This document shows positions 32,671-42,200 of a stretch of DNA of 64,000 bases, piece after piece; the stretch's first letter is position 1; each line of letters starts with the position of its first letter. Source of the DNA: an uncultured Myxococcales bacterium (GTDB taxonomy: Bacteria; Myxococcota_A; UBA9042; CAIXZC01). The translations under genes were made by a program, and so were the position numbers. The stretch lies in NCBI GenBank assembly GCA_903895725.1, contig CAITUV010000044.1:1-64000 (forward strand). The letters are read 5' to 3'. The notes under the pieces were generated by a model, which did no database searches, was not told where the DNA came from, and saw nothing but the letters and a program-made list of their open reading frames with translations.

Positions 32671-34806
32671 CTAACGGAATTCTTTGGGTTGGCGCTGGTA
32701 GAGGATCTCCTCGCAGCGGCGCTTGGTGACGAGGTCGCTCTCCCTGGGAACGGCACGGGCGAGGTACTCGTCGACCCTCTTGCTGGGAGAGATCTGGAAT
32801 ACCCGGGTGGCCTCGGCCGCCAGCGAAGGAGTGCCTTCCTTCATCACCTTGTACAGGCGGTCGAACGCGGGGAGATACTCAAGCCCGACGAGGGCGGCGG
32901 TTGCGGTAAGGGAGGTGAGCGCATCGCCCTGGTCCATGAGCTCGGCGAGCTTGGGCAAGACGGCCTCGACGTCGATGGAGCCGAGAAGGAACGCAGCATC
33001 GCGCTTGTCGTCGAGGTTGCCGTCACGCACCACGTCCACGAGCTTCTGGAGAGCGGCCTCATCGCCGAGGTTGGCGAGGGCGAACTGCTGGTAGAGCTTG
33101 AGCGCGTTGGAGGTCTCCTGCACCGCTCCGATTTGAGCGGCCAGCTCCCGGCTTCCGACCTTGCCCAGGGTGAAGTACGCGGTCTGCTTGTCGTACAGGT
33201 AGTACATCCGATAGAGCCGCTCGAGCAGGGCCGGAGCGGCCTCCCCCAGTTTCCAGTCCCGGATGTTGCGCATGAGCGTGCCGAAGCAGTCGTACGAGCA
33301 GGTGTGGATCATGTACTGGACGCTGGTCCGGAAGTCCCCGAGCTTGTCGGCCGGATACGGAGCGAGGAGCTGCAGCGTGCTCGCATAGTCCCCCGACGGC
33401 TGGCGGAGGTAGGACAGCAGGTAAGGCAGTGCCGATGCGTCCTTCTGCTCCGCGAGGAACCGGATGCCCCGCTCCACGATGCGCCGGAACTTGGGGTCTT
33501 TGTGCACAAGGAGCTTGTCGAAGATGAGCTGGCGGTACTTGCCGAAGTCGATTCGGTTGAGCGCGATGACCGCGTCGAGCGACACGAAGGGGTTGTTGCC
33601 TGCCGCAAGCTCCTCCAGCTTCGGTTCGGCCTTGGCGGCCTTGATACGGCCGAGGGCCACGGCCGCCTCGGAGCGCACGTAGTCGTTGGAGTCGGCCAGA
33701 GCGGTGATGAGACCGTCGACGGCCTCCGGCTCCCGGGCTTCGATCTCGCCCAGGGCGAAGGCGGCGTTGATGCGCATGTAGGCCTTTCTGTCCTTGAGGA
33801 GCCCGATGAGGATGGAGATGACCTCCTTGCGGTCCCCGAGCTTGGCCAAAGCGATGGCCGCGTTGTTCAGGTGGCGGGCGGTCTGGGTGGTCTGCATCAC
33901 CTCCTTGAGCATCTTGCGGGCACCGGCGCTGCCGATCTTGCCCAGGGCGAGGATGACGCGGTTCTTGGTGTGCACGTCCCGGCCCACGAAGAACTTGGAC
34001 AGGAGGTCGGTGGCCTCCTCGGCCTTGAGCTCGCCGAGGTACTCGACGACCTGGCTGCCGCTTCCGGTCTCCTTCTTGAGGACGTAGAGGAAGGCATCCA
34101 CGAGGTCGTCCCGGTCGGCCTTGTTGCGCATGTCCCACATGGCGGCAAGAGCAGTCCAGGCGTAGGTCTGGTCGTCCCCCTTGACCAGCTTCATGAGCAG
34201 GGGCATGGCCTTGGCATAGCCGACTTCGCCGATGGCGGACACGGCCGCTGACTTGACGGTGTAGCTCTCTTCCGGGTCTTCAATGCGCTTGACGAAATGG
34301 GGGCCGAAGCCCGGGTCGGCCAGGTTGCCGAGGCCGACGAGGGCCTGCATCCGGACCATCTCGTTGCGGTCGGCCAGGGCATCGACCAGGGCTGAAGCGG
34401 CCTCGGGGTCACGCACCTGGGCAAGAACCGAGGCGCAGGTCTGGCGGATTCCGTCCGAGGCGTTGTCCAGCAGCCCTCGAACCAGGGCCCGGGTGGCCTT
34501 GCGGCCCAGGGCCGTCAGGTCGGGAGTGGCGGGCATGAGCTCGTCGGTCAGGTTGATGAGCAGGTCAGGCTCGTCCGGCAGGCGGCGGAGGATCTCCTTG
34601 CGCTGCTTGTCGAGCTCCTGCCAGTTGTTCCCGTACTCACCTCCGGACTTCTGCCCGTACTGATTGCCGTCCCAGGGATTCTGCGAGTACTCGTTGGCCT
34701 GCCACTGGGACTCGGCCGGCTCATACTGCGCCATCGCAACCACGCTGCCGGCAAGCACGAGCAACGCCAGATGCCACCCTGTGACGAATCGTCTGATTCC
34801 GTTCAT
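32671..34806 (-). CDS. Secreted HEAT-repeat protein
   Basis: 711 residues. An N-terminal signal (ALLVLAGSVVAMAQ) is followed by a Gln/Asn/Tyr-rich spacer (~30-60), then HEAT repeats to the end. Typical units are ALVDALADRNEMVRMQALVG, AVDGLITALADSNDYVRSEA and KLAELMDQGDALTSLTATAA. HEAT solenoids bind proteins; the export signal places this one in the periplasm or outer membrane. No enzymatic lyase-type residues were noted. ATG 34806 has AGGGGGA upstream. It is divergent from the respiratory operon. Confidence 0.85.
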   Translation of the reverse strand: MNGIRRFVTGWHLALLVLAGSVVAMAQYEPAESQWQANEYSQNPWDGNQYGQKSGGEYGNNWQELDKQRKEILRRLPDEPDLLINLTDELMPATPDLTALGRKATRALVRGLLDNASDGIRQTCASVLAQVRDPEAASALVDALADRNEMVRMQALVGLGNLADPGFGPHFVKRIEDPEESYTVKSAAVSAIGEVGYAKAMPLLMKLVKGDDQTYAWTALAAMWDMRNKADRDDLVDAFLYVLKKETGSGSQVVEYLGELKAEEATDLLSKFFVGRDVHTKNRVILALGKIGSAGARKMLKEVMQTTQTARHLNNAAIALAKLGDRKEVISILIGLLKDRKAYMRINAAFALGEIEAREPEAVDGLITALADSNDYVRSEAAVALGRIKAAKAEPKLEELAAGNNPFVSLDAVIALNRIDFGKYRQLIFDKLLVHKDPKFRRIVERGIRFLAEQKDASALPYLLSYLRQPSGDYASTLQLLAPYPADKLGDFRTSVQYMIHTCSYDCFGTLMRNIRDWKLGEAAPALLERLYRMYYLYDKQTAYFTLGKVGSRELAAQIGAVQETSNALKLYQQFALANLGDEAALQKLVDVVRDGNLDDKRDAAFLLGSIDVEAVLPKLAELMDQGDALTSLTATAALVGLEYLPAFDRLYKVMKEGTPSLAAEATRVFQISPSKRVDEYLARAVPRESDLVTKRRCEEILYQRQPKEFR

Positions 34807-34901
34807 CCTGTCCCCCTTGTCATCCTCGATTCGGACGAAGCGTTCCCACTCTAGTCAGTCCGGATCATTCCGTCAACGCCGTTCGCCCTGTTCAATTCCG
34901 C

Positions 34902-34930
34902 TTGGCAGGAATCGCAAGCGTGCCTACATT
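34902..34930 (+). promoter_or_regulatory. Sigma-70-type promoter of the Rieske/cytochrome b operon
   Basis: TTGGCA (34902-34907), 17-base spacer, TACATT (34925-34930). The predicted ~40-base leader holds GGGGG-TGGCTT-CCCCC (34950-34965) directly before the GGGGAGG ribosome-binding site (34967-34973), which could fold over it. Confidence 0.6.
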
Positions 34931-34977
34931 CGAATGCCGACCGTGCGCAGGGGGTGGCTTCCCCCCGGGGAGGATGT

Positions 34978-35481
34978 ATGACGGATGGAGGACGATGCGA
35001 GGTCCGGCCGGCTCCGCAGCAGGAGAAGGTGGACAAGGGGCGGCGACGGTTTCTCTGGGTGACCGGAGGCCTGGGGCTGGCGTGGCTCGGCTTGTCGGCC
35101 TATCCGGTATATCGCTACATCGCACCTCGACCGGCACCGGACCCGTTCGGCAAGGAAGGGCGGGCTGCGGTGAACAAGGTCGCCCCGGCCGACGTGGCCG
35201 CCCCGGGCTCGGGTGCCAACGGCTCCTACGGACAGAGAGGATGCATCGTGTTCCGCACCACCCAGGGGGAGCTGCGGGCATTCGACTCCAAGTGCACGCA
35301 TGCCGGCTGCAACGTCAACTTCGCAGGGGACAGAATCTCGTGCCACTGCCATGGCGGGGTCTATGACTTCGAGGGAAAGAACGTAGCAGGTCCGCCTCCC
35401 AGGCCTCTGACACCACTTTCGGTCTTCGAAGAGAACGGCGTGCTTTACGTGGCACCGGCCGAGAAGAAGCAGGAGGTGTAG
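34978..35481 (+). CDS. Rieske iron-sulfur protein
   Basis: 167-residue quinol:cytochrome c reductase Rieske subunit. A Tat-like or membrane-anchor N-terminus (KGRRRFLWVTGGLGLAWLGL) gives one transmembrane helix, followed by the 2Fe-2S domain with CTHAGC and CHCHGG, which contain the two Cys and two His ligands. The second motif has His in place of the usual Pro after Cys. ATG 34978 is chosen for the GGGGAGG site; 34954 would be an untidy extension. First gene of a four-gene operon; it should take electrons from quinol at the b subunit encoded next. Confidence 0.93.
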   Translation: MTDGGRCEVRPAPQQEKVDKGRRRFLWVTGGLGLAWLGLSAYPVYRYIAPRPAPDPFGKEGRAAVNKVAPADVAAPGSGANGSYGQRGCIVFRTTQGELRAFDSKCTHAGCNVNFAGDRISCHCHGGVYDFEGKNVAGPPPRPLTPLSVFEENGVLYVAPAEKKQEV

Positions 35482-35483
35482 CC

Positions 35484-36611
35484 GTGGACGAATCCACCCG
35501 CGACGCCCGCTTCCACGCTGTTCCTGAGGAAGCCGAGCAGGCCCTGCCGTGCGCCGATTCCTTTGCCGGGAAGGCATCGAGAGCCTTCCTGCGCCGAGTG
35601 CCCATCTGGCCGGTCATCGACTTCCTCGCCCGAAAGAAGGTGCCGCAGCACAAGCACAGCTTCTGGTACACGCTGGGTTCCATGGGGCTGTTCTTCCTGC
35701 TGGTGCAGATCGTGACGGGCGTTCTCCTGATGATCTACTACAGCCCGAGCCAGCCCTGGTCGTCGGTGCAGCGCATCGTGATGGAGATCCCGTTTGGCGG
35801 GCTCATCCGCAGCATCCACCACTGGAGCGCCAACCTCATGCTGCTGGCGCTGTTCGTGCACCTGTTCAGCACATTCTTCATGAAGGCGTACCGGCCCCCC
35901 CGGGAGCTGACGTGGCTTACTGGTCTGGCCCTGCTGGGGACGACCATGTTCCTCGGATTCTCGGGCTACCTGCTGCCCTGGGACGACCTCTCCTTCTTCG
36001 CCACCCGGGTGGGCATCAGCGAGCTCGAGAAGATGCCGGTCCTCGGCCAGTGGATTGCCGGGCTGGTCCGGGGAGGACCGGACGTGACGGTGGATACCAT
36101 CGGGCGGTTCTACCCGCTGCACGTGGTGGTGCTGCCGCTGCTGCTGCTTTCGATCCTCGGGGTGCACCTCTTCTTCGTCCAGGTCCAGGGGGTGAGCGAG
36201 CCGGACAGCTTCCGTGCGCTCCCGCCCGAGAAGAAGAAGTACCACAAGTTCTTCACCGAGTACCTGGTCAACGAGATCCCGATCTGGATGGCGCTGACCG
36301 CGCTCCTGGTGGCCTTGAGCGCCCTGTTTCCCCGGGTGCTGGCACCGGAGGCGGACCCCGGGGCCGCGGCCCCCGAGGGGATCAAGCCCGAGTGGTATTT
36401 CATGGTTCCGTTCCAAATGCTCAAGCTCTTCCCGGGCAGCCTGGAATTCCTGGGCATGGCGCTGACCGGCCTCATTCCGGTGCTCTTCCTGGTCGTGCCC
36501 TTCGTCGACCGGACGGTGCCAGCGGATCGGCGGGGGCAGATGGTCGCGCGCATCGGGATCGGGTTCCTCGCGTTCCTGGTCGGGATGACGGTCTGGGGTT
36601 GGATGAGCTGA
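35484..36611 (+). CDS. Cytochrome b subunit of a bc-type complex
   Basis: 375 residues combining the b6-like N-terminal four-helix part with a subunit IV-like C-terminal part, somewhat shorter than mitochondrial-type cytochrome b. Heme ligands are the His residues in SIHHWSANLMLLALFVHLF and FYPLHVVVLPLLLL...GVHLFF. The quinol-site motif PEWY is present (KPEWYFMVPFQML). It starts with GTG 35484, two bases after the Rieske stop, with AGGAGGT ahead. It forms the quinol-oxidising module with the Rieske protein. No cytochrome c1 gene follows; the next gene has a fused c domain instead. Confidence 0.93.
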   Translation: MDESTRDARFHAVPEEAEQALPCADSFAGKASRAFLRRVPIWPVIDFLARKKVPQHKHSFWYTLGSMGLFFLLVQIVTGVLLMIYYSPSQPWSSVQRIVMEIPFGGLIRSIHHWSANLMLLALFVHLFSTFFMKAYRPPRELTWLTGLALLGTTMFLGFSGYLLPWDDLSFFATRVGISELEKMPVLGQWIAGLVRGGPDVTVDTIGRFYPLHVVVLPLLLLSILGVHLFFVQVQGVSEPDSFRALPPEKKKYHKFFTEYLVNEIPIWMALTALLVALSALFPRVLAPEADPGAAAPEGIKPEWYFMVPFQMLKLFPGSLEFLGMALTGLIPVLFLVVPFVDRTVPADRRGQMVARIGIGFLAFLVGMTVWGWMS

Positions 36612-36623
36612 GGGGGAAGGACG

Positions 36624-38018
36624 ATGAACTACCCGGTTTGGGATATTCCGTTTCTGGGTGCTGGAATGGTGGTCGCCATCATCGCCATCATCCACGTGCT
36701 CATCTCGCACTTTGCCGTCGGCGGAGGGGCATTCCTCTTCGTGGCCGAGCTGTGGTCCAACCGCCAGGCCGACGGGGAGCGCATCCGCACCTGGCTGCAC
36801 AAGTACGCCACCTTCTTCCTGGTCTACACGACGGTGTTCGGGGCCATGACCGGCGTGGGAATCTGGTTCTCTATTCAGCTTGCGAGCCCGGAGGGGACCA
36901 GCCTGCTCATCCACCAGTTCGTGTTTGCGTGGGCCATCGAATGGGTGATGTTCCTGGGCGAGCTGACCCTGTTGTACCTCTACTACTACGGGTGGAAGAC
37001 CAACTCGCGAAGGCTGCAGGTGTGGCTGGCGGGGCTCTACTTCGTCATTGCATGGGGCTCTCTGTTCGTCATCAACGGCATCCTGACGTTCATGCTGACG
37101 CCGGGCGGGTGGACGCTCGAGAACACGGACATCGTGGCCGGCTTCTTCAATCCGGGGTACGTCCCGTCACTGCTCATCCGGACGCTGGTGATGTTCCTGG
37201 TGGCGGGGCTGGGAGGGCTGCTCATCGCGTCCTTGATGGAGGGGGAAGAGGACCTCAAGGAGCGCATCGTTCAGTTCTCCAGCCGCTGGGTGCTGCCTGC
37301 TGCGCTGCTGCTGCCGGGGCTGTTCTACTGGTACTGGACGACGTTGCCCGTCAACACGGCCCGGCTGATGGCGGCCGGGGCCACGGGGCTGGGAGGGGGA
37401 CGGCTCGAGGTCATGACGCTCTTTGCCGTGGTGACCGGAGTGGCCGGCATGCTCATCGTGCTCGGCTCCCTGCTGTTCCAGGCCCGGCCTCGGGCGCTGA
37501 CGTTTACCGCCGCTCTGTCGCTGTTCATCGTGGCGCAGGTGGGCTTCCTGGGCGGCGAGTTTGCCCGGGAGATGGCCCGCAAGCCATACGTCATCTATGA
37601 CACGCTCTACTCCAACTCGCTGTGGAAGCACAAGGCAGCGGAGCCGGGGTACCTCCGGCAACCGTACCTGTCGCTGACCCGCTGGGACCCGGACGTAGTG
37701 CCCCTGACCCCGGAGCACGGGGAATGGGCCTTCCGCCTCCAGTGTGCAAGCTGTCATACCCGTAACGGCTACCGCGGGATCATCCCCCGAACGGCCTCCT
37801 GGACCGCCCTGTCCGGCTTCAAGTGGCTGGAGACCATGGATCAGCAGGGGGTCATGCCCCCGTTCGTGGGTACCGCCGAGGACCGGGCCGCCATCTCCGC
37901 CTACGTCCAGTCGCTGCACGGAAAGACCGTGACGGCACAGGCGATCCTCGAACAGGCCCGGGCTGAGGAGGACGCCGCAAGGGCGAAGGCCGCCAAGGCG
38001 GCGGAGGTGACCCCATGA
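36624..38018 (+). CDS. CydA-like (cytochrome bd superfamily) subunit fused to cytochrome c
   Basis: 464 residues. About eight membrane helices align with CydA: His24 (IIHVLISHFAVGG) at the position of E. coli His19, and AIEWVMFLGELTLLY, whose two Glu match Glu99 and Glu107 of the heme b595/d pocket. At the His186 position (heme b558 ligand) there is SLLIRTLVMF, with Arg. The Q-loop GRQPW motif is absent. The C-terminal ~110 residues carry a c-type heme motif CASCH and a late MPPF Met. So oxygen-side residues look kept while the quinol side is lost and a heme c added. Alignments were made by eye from memory of CydA. Electrons probably come from the Rieske/cytochrome b pair. Confidence 0.82.
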   Translation: MNYPVWDIPFLGAGMVVAIIAIIHVLISHFAVGGGAFLFVAELWSNRQADGERIRTWLHKYATFFLVYTTVFGAMTGVGIWFSIQLASPEGTSLLIHQFVFAWAIEWVMFLGELTLLYLYYYGWKTNSRRLQVWLAGLYFVIAWGSLFVINGILTFMLTPGGWTLENTDIVAGFFNPGYVPSLLIRTLVMFLVAGLGGLLIASLMEGEEDLKERIVQFSSRWVLPAALLLPGLFYWYWTTLPVNTARLMAAGATGLGGGRLEVMTLFAVVTGVAGMLIVLGSLLFQARPRALTFTAALSLFIVAQVGFLGGEFAREMARKPYVIYDTLYSNSLWKHKAAEPGYLRQPYLSLTRWDPDVVPLTPEHGEWAFRLQCASCHTRNGYRGIIPRTASWTALSGFKWLETMDQQGVMPPFVGTAEDRAAISAYVQSLHGKTVTAQAILEQARAEEDAARAKAAKAAEVTP

Positions 38019-39157
38019 ACCCGTTCCTGCTGGCAACCGGACTGTGGGATTCTCTGCCGCTCCCCTCGCCCGACCCGCTCGGGTATCCGGTCCCTGTCGA
38101 GCTGCTGAGGGGACTTTCGTACCTGACCCTGACCCTGCACTTCCTGGCCATGCACTTCACGCTGGGGGGGGTGATGCTGTGGCTGTGGCTGCGCCTGCGA
38201 AAACCGGCGCACGCGGACAGCCTGTCGAGGTACCTGGGCAACGGGCTGACGCTCGGGTTCTCCTACCTGGTCACGCTGGGGATTCCGCCCCTGCTCTTCC
38301 TCCAGGTCACGTACGGGCAGCTCTTCTACAGCTCGTCGGTGCTCATCGGTGCCCACTGGATTCTGGTGGTGCCCCTGCTGATCGTGGCCTACGGTCTGTT
38401 CTACCTGCACAAGCTGACCCGGGAGCGCAAGCCGTCGGCGCAGTGGATCTACCTGCTCATCGCGTTCCTCGCCATGCTGACGATCGGGTTCTTCTACGTG
38501 AACAACCTGACGCTGATGCAGGCCCCGGAGCGGTGGATGGACCTGTACCATCTGCGCCCCAACGGCCAGGCATTGAACATGAAGGATCCGACGGTCGTGC
38601 CCCGCTGGCTCACCTTCCTCTCGCCGGCCCTTGCCGTGGCCGGGCTCGGCCTGATCACAGCCGGAACCGTGCTTCGGCGCTGGCGGGAAGACGAAAAGGG
38701 GCGGGCGTTCCAGTCCCTGGGAATCAAGGCCTTCCTGGTCTCTGCCGCTGCCACGGCCGCGTTTGGAGCCTGGTTCATCCTGCGCCTGCCCGACCCGGTC
38801 GTTGCCCGAGTCCGGGAGATGCCCCTGCTGCTCCCCGTCGCCGGTGCCGGAGTCGCCCTCTTTGCGCTGGCGGCTCTCCTGGCGTTCCTCGCGTCCCGCA
38901 GCCGCTCCCTGGGACTTCCAATCGCGGCGCTGGTCGCGGCCGCGCTCAGCCTGTCCGCCCTGGTCGGGCTGAGGGACATGCTGCGCCTGTCCTACATCGC
39001 CCCCTTCTTCTCGCCAGCGGACGTGCCGGTCCATGCCCAGTGGACGATGTTCTTCCTGTTTGCCGGCACGCTGGTGCTCGGGCTCGCGCTCGTCGTCGGC
39101 CTCACCGCCGCCGTGGTGGGAAACCTGGTGCGCGGGTACCGGGGCAGCGAAGGCTGA
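38015..39157 (+). CDS. Second CydA-like membrane subunit
   Basis: 380 residues, about eight transmembrane helices. Its start overlaps the stop of the previous gene (ATGA). LHFLAMHFTLGG (His42, His47) mirrors the HxxxxHFxxGG segment of the previous protein, so the two seem related, like a CydA/CydA' pair. The region matching the two Glu residues (LIGAHWILVVPLLIVAYGLF) lacks them, so this subunit probably has no active oxygen site. It may play the structural role of CydB. No signal peptide and no heme c motif. Confidence 0.75.
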   Translation: MNPFLLATGLWDSLPLPSPDPLGYPVPVELLRGLSYLTLTLHFLAMHFTLGGVMLWLWLRLRKPAHADSLSRYLGNGLTLGFSYLVTLGIPPLLFLQVTYGQLFYSSSVLIGAHWILVVPLLIVAYGLFYLHKLTRERKPSAQWIYLLIAFLAMLTIGFFYVNNLTLMQAPERWMDLYHLRPNGQALNMKDPTVVPRWLTFLSPALAVAGLGLITAGTVLRRWREDEKGRAFQSLGIKAFLVSAAATAAFGAWFILRLPDPVVARVREMPLLLPVAGAGVALFALAALLAFLASRSRSLGLPIAALVAAALSLSALVGLRDMLRLSYIAPFFSPADVPVHAQWTMFFLFAGTLVLGLALVVGLTAAVVGNLVRGYRGSEG

Positions 39158-39213
39158 ACCCAGCTTGCTACCCTTCACAGCCGGCTGCGGCAGCGAGCAA
39201 TAGACTGCCTGTC

Positions 39214-42200
39214 CTACGGGCCGAATGGAGGAATCGAGGGATTGGGCAGTATCGGCACTTCCATCGGTGGAGCGCCAAGCGGCGGGTGCTTGAAGGCCGA
39301 AACGCCCCATCCGAGTCCCGCACTCCACCCGAGGGAAATCTCGATCTCTTCCTCTACCCGGTCTCCCGAAAACACGTCATTGCCGAGCTCGGCGCTCAAC
39401 TCCAGAGGCTCGCGGCGGCAGACGATTCGCACGTGTGACGGAGGCCGGTCCGACAGGACGGAGAGAATGGAGTTCTGGTCATTGGGTGGGATCCCGGCAA
39501 CGTTGAGGGGCTGCGCTTGCAGAATCTCGCCGTTCTCTCCGGGCAGCGGAATGCCTGGCTCAATCTCCAGCAACTGGGCTCCGTGCCGGACAAACCAGCG
39601 ATAGCGGACCCTCACCAGGCCGGGGAGGCCGACAGTTCCATCTTCCGGCGGGTCTTGCTCGTCTTGGACCTCGAGGATGAAGCGGCCGTGTTGCGTCTGG
39701 ATGAGCGCAGAAATGCCGAAACTCCTTGAATACATAAGCTCATTCGATTGACTTCGAAATATATCGAATGATGTTTCATGGTTCTGCTGATCAACAACTA
39801 TCTGTGCACTAGCTACAGTAATCGCATATGCTTTAGTATAGACCACTTGTACATGCTCACCCCACGGCAGCACCAGCAACCAGCTTCGAGTGGATTCGAT
39901 TGGAATCCCCCCTGGATCAAGTTGCAGCGCATCACCGGGGGCGACAAGGGCGACACCGTTGGGCACCAAGGGGAATTCGTCCGCGTCGGCCAAGGCGCTC
40001 GAAGCCGGTGACACGGTCACCGGAGGCCGCTGGGCGAGTTCCAGAAGTTGGCAGCCGTTGAGAGCGTAGACCCCAGCCTGCAGCGGCACCAGGAATCCCG
40101 GCACTTCAGTGGTGTGGGCGACGCACGCCAGGTGGGCGCTGGCCGTTGCCAGTTCCGTTGGCACTTCCTCGACAAGCGCCGGCTCGTTCTCGGCGAATCG
40201 GAAGAACCGAACCCCCTCTTCGTGAGCGAACTCCACGCGAAGAGAGGGTTCCATGCGGCCATCGGGGACAGCCCACAGGGGGATGACATGATTCCTGGCC
40301 AGCGGCGGCTCTGTCAAGGGCGGATCGCCGGCAAAGAGGATAGGCAGATCGCCCATGAGCACGCGAGTGATGTCAGCCGACGAGAATGCAGGAGGAGTCG
40401 GATCCTGCAGGTCCGGCTGTGCAACCAGCAACGCATCCTCCAGGGTGGCCGGAGAGGCGTGTCTCTGGCCGCGGATGTCCACCGCTATCTCGATCGGGAA
40501 GAGAGATGGAACATCAGGAGGGAGGTCCGGGGGCCCCTGCCCCTGCGAGACGCTCTGGATTCTCACGATGATCACGTTCGGGTGCACAAGCAGGGTCTCA
40601 ATCGGGATCTCGGGGACAGCAGCGTCCGGACAAGTCAGAAACACTTGGGTCGCTCCGGGCTCGAATCCCCTCCCCAGGATGACCACCACCGCCGGAAAGA
40701 AGTACGGGACCGCGTGCGGAAACGCTTCGAGGATGGCCACAGCCGGCAAGGGCGCCGGCAGCCCGGGCAGTTCGACTCGGTTCCCGCGCATCTGCTCGGT
40801 CAAGTCATCTACCGCATCCTGTGCCATCTGGGATAACTCGGCGATGTCCTCGAAGTTAGGGATGGCCTCCATCTGCCGCCAGATACACGCCCTGCCGGCT
40901 TCCACCCGAGGAGAGAGTGAAAGACGGAAGGGTACGGATTCCGGTGCCCCCTCCGCCTCTTGAGCGTACTTCGTCAGGATCTGTTTGTCTGCGACCGTAA
41001 GCAGAGCCGCAGTAGTAGCAGCCCAGGAGCACACCGCCCAGCCCAGGCCTGGAACCAGTACATCCAGGAGCGGCCCCACCGTGCATGCGGCCCCGGACAG
41101 AGCATTGACCAGTGCCTTCCCTTCGGTCGTCAACCGCACGCTGACATCGATGACTGCGTTCAAGCGGACGGAGCCAGCCGGCAGCCCTGCTTGAAGCAGC
41201 GCTTCGCTGTTGCGGGTCGCGCTGAACGCCCCGATGCTCTGCTGAATCCTCGCGACTGGCACCCCGCCCATCTCCTCCCATGACTCCCCGAAGAGGAGTG
41301 ACTGAGCCGGAGTTGGCTCGGACGGCCAGCCAGGATCGGCTGTGCTGAGGGGCCAAATGGGGGGACCGGGGAGTTGACTCGCCGTTCCCACTGCCCATTC
41401 GACCGCCTCGGCCGGCTCGTCGCACGCGCATTCGGCTCCACCATCGCACAGGTACTGCGCGGGCAAGAACACCACGCTGGGAGCTTCACCCAGCGGGAGC
41501 GTCGGGTAGACGACTCGTCTTCCCCAGCGGTTGAACGCCTGGTCCCAGGCCTGCCGCAAGGACTCATTCGACCGGTACAGGACGTCATAGGTGCTTCGGA
41601 GCCGCTCCAGTGCCGCAAACTCGGCCTGGTCCACGACCACGCCCTCTGTCGAGACCAGCGCTTCCTCGAACGCCGCCTGGCACAGTACGACGAAATGATC
41701 AACCCTCTCACTCCAGTTCGGGAAGACGGCGGCCAAGACCTCGTCCAACGCTGCAGCCCACACGGACAGCTCACTCTCCTGAAGCCGCAACCCGGCGACG
41801 CTCTCCGGCTGGCTCGCACCGTTGCTTTCGAGCACGAATACCGCCCAGTTCAAGGCACCTGCGGCAGAGCTTGCGGCAAGACGAGACACGGCTCGAGAAA
41901 GCGCAGTGATGGAACCGACCAGGTGTTGCAGGGCCGTTTCCCCGGTGGCCTCGAGGAAGGCCACCTCACTCACGGCCGCGGCAGCGAGACTGCCTTGCAC
42001 GCCGGCCGCAAGGGCTCCGTCGAGAACCGAGACGTCCTGCTCTATCGACCCCGCCGCCATCCGAATGGAACCATCGCCTTCCGCAAGCCATCCAAGCACC
42101 GATGCCAACCCGCCTGCATGAGCCCACACGACCTGCCACAGGACCGCCCGGAGGTCCTGGAACCACACGATGGCCAGCCCGGGATCCCCCAACTGGTCGG

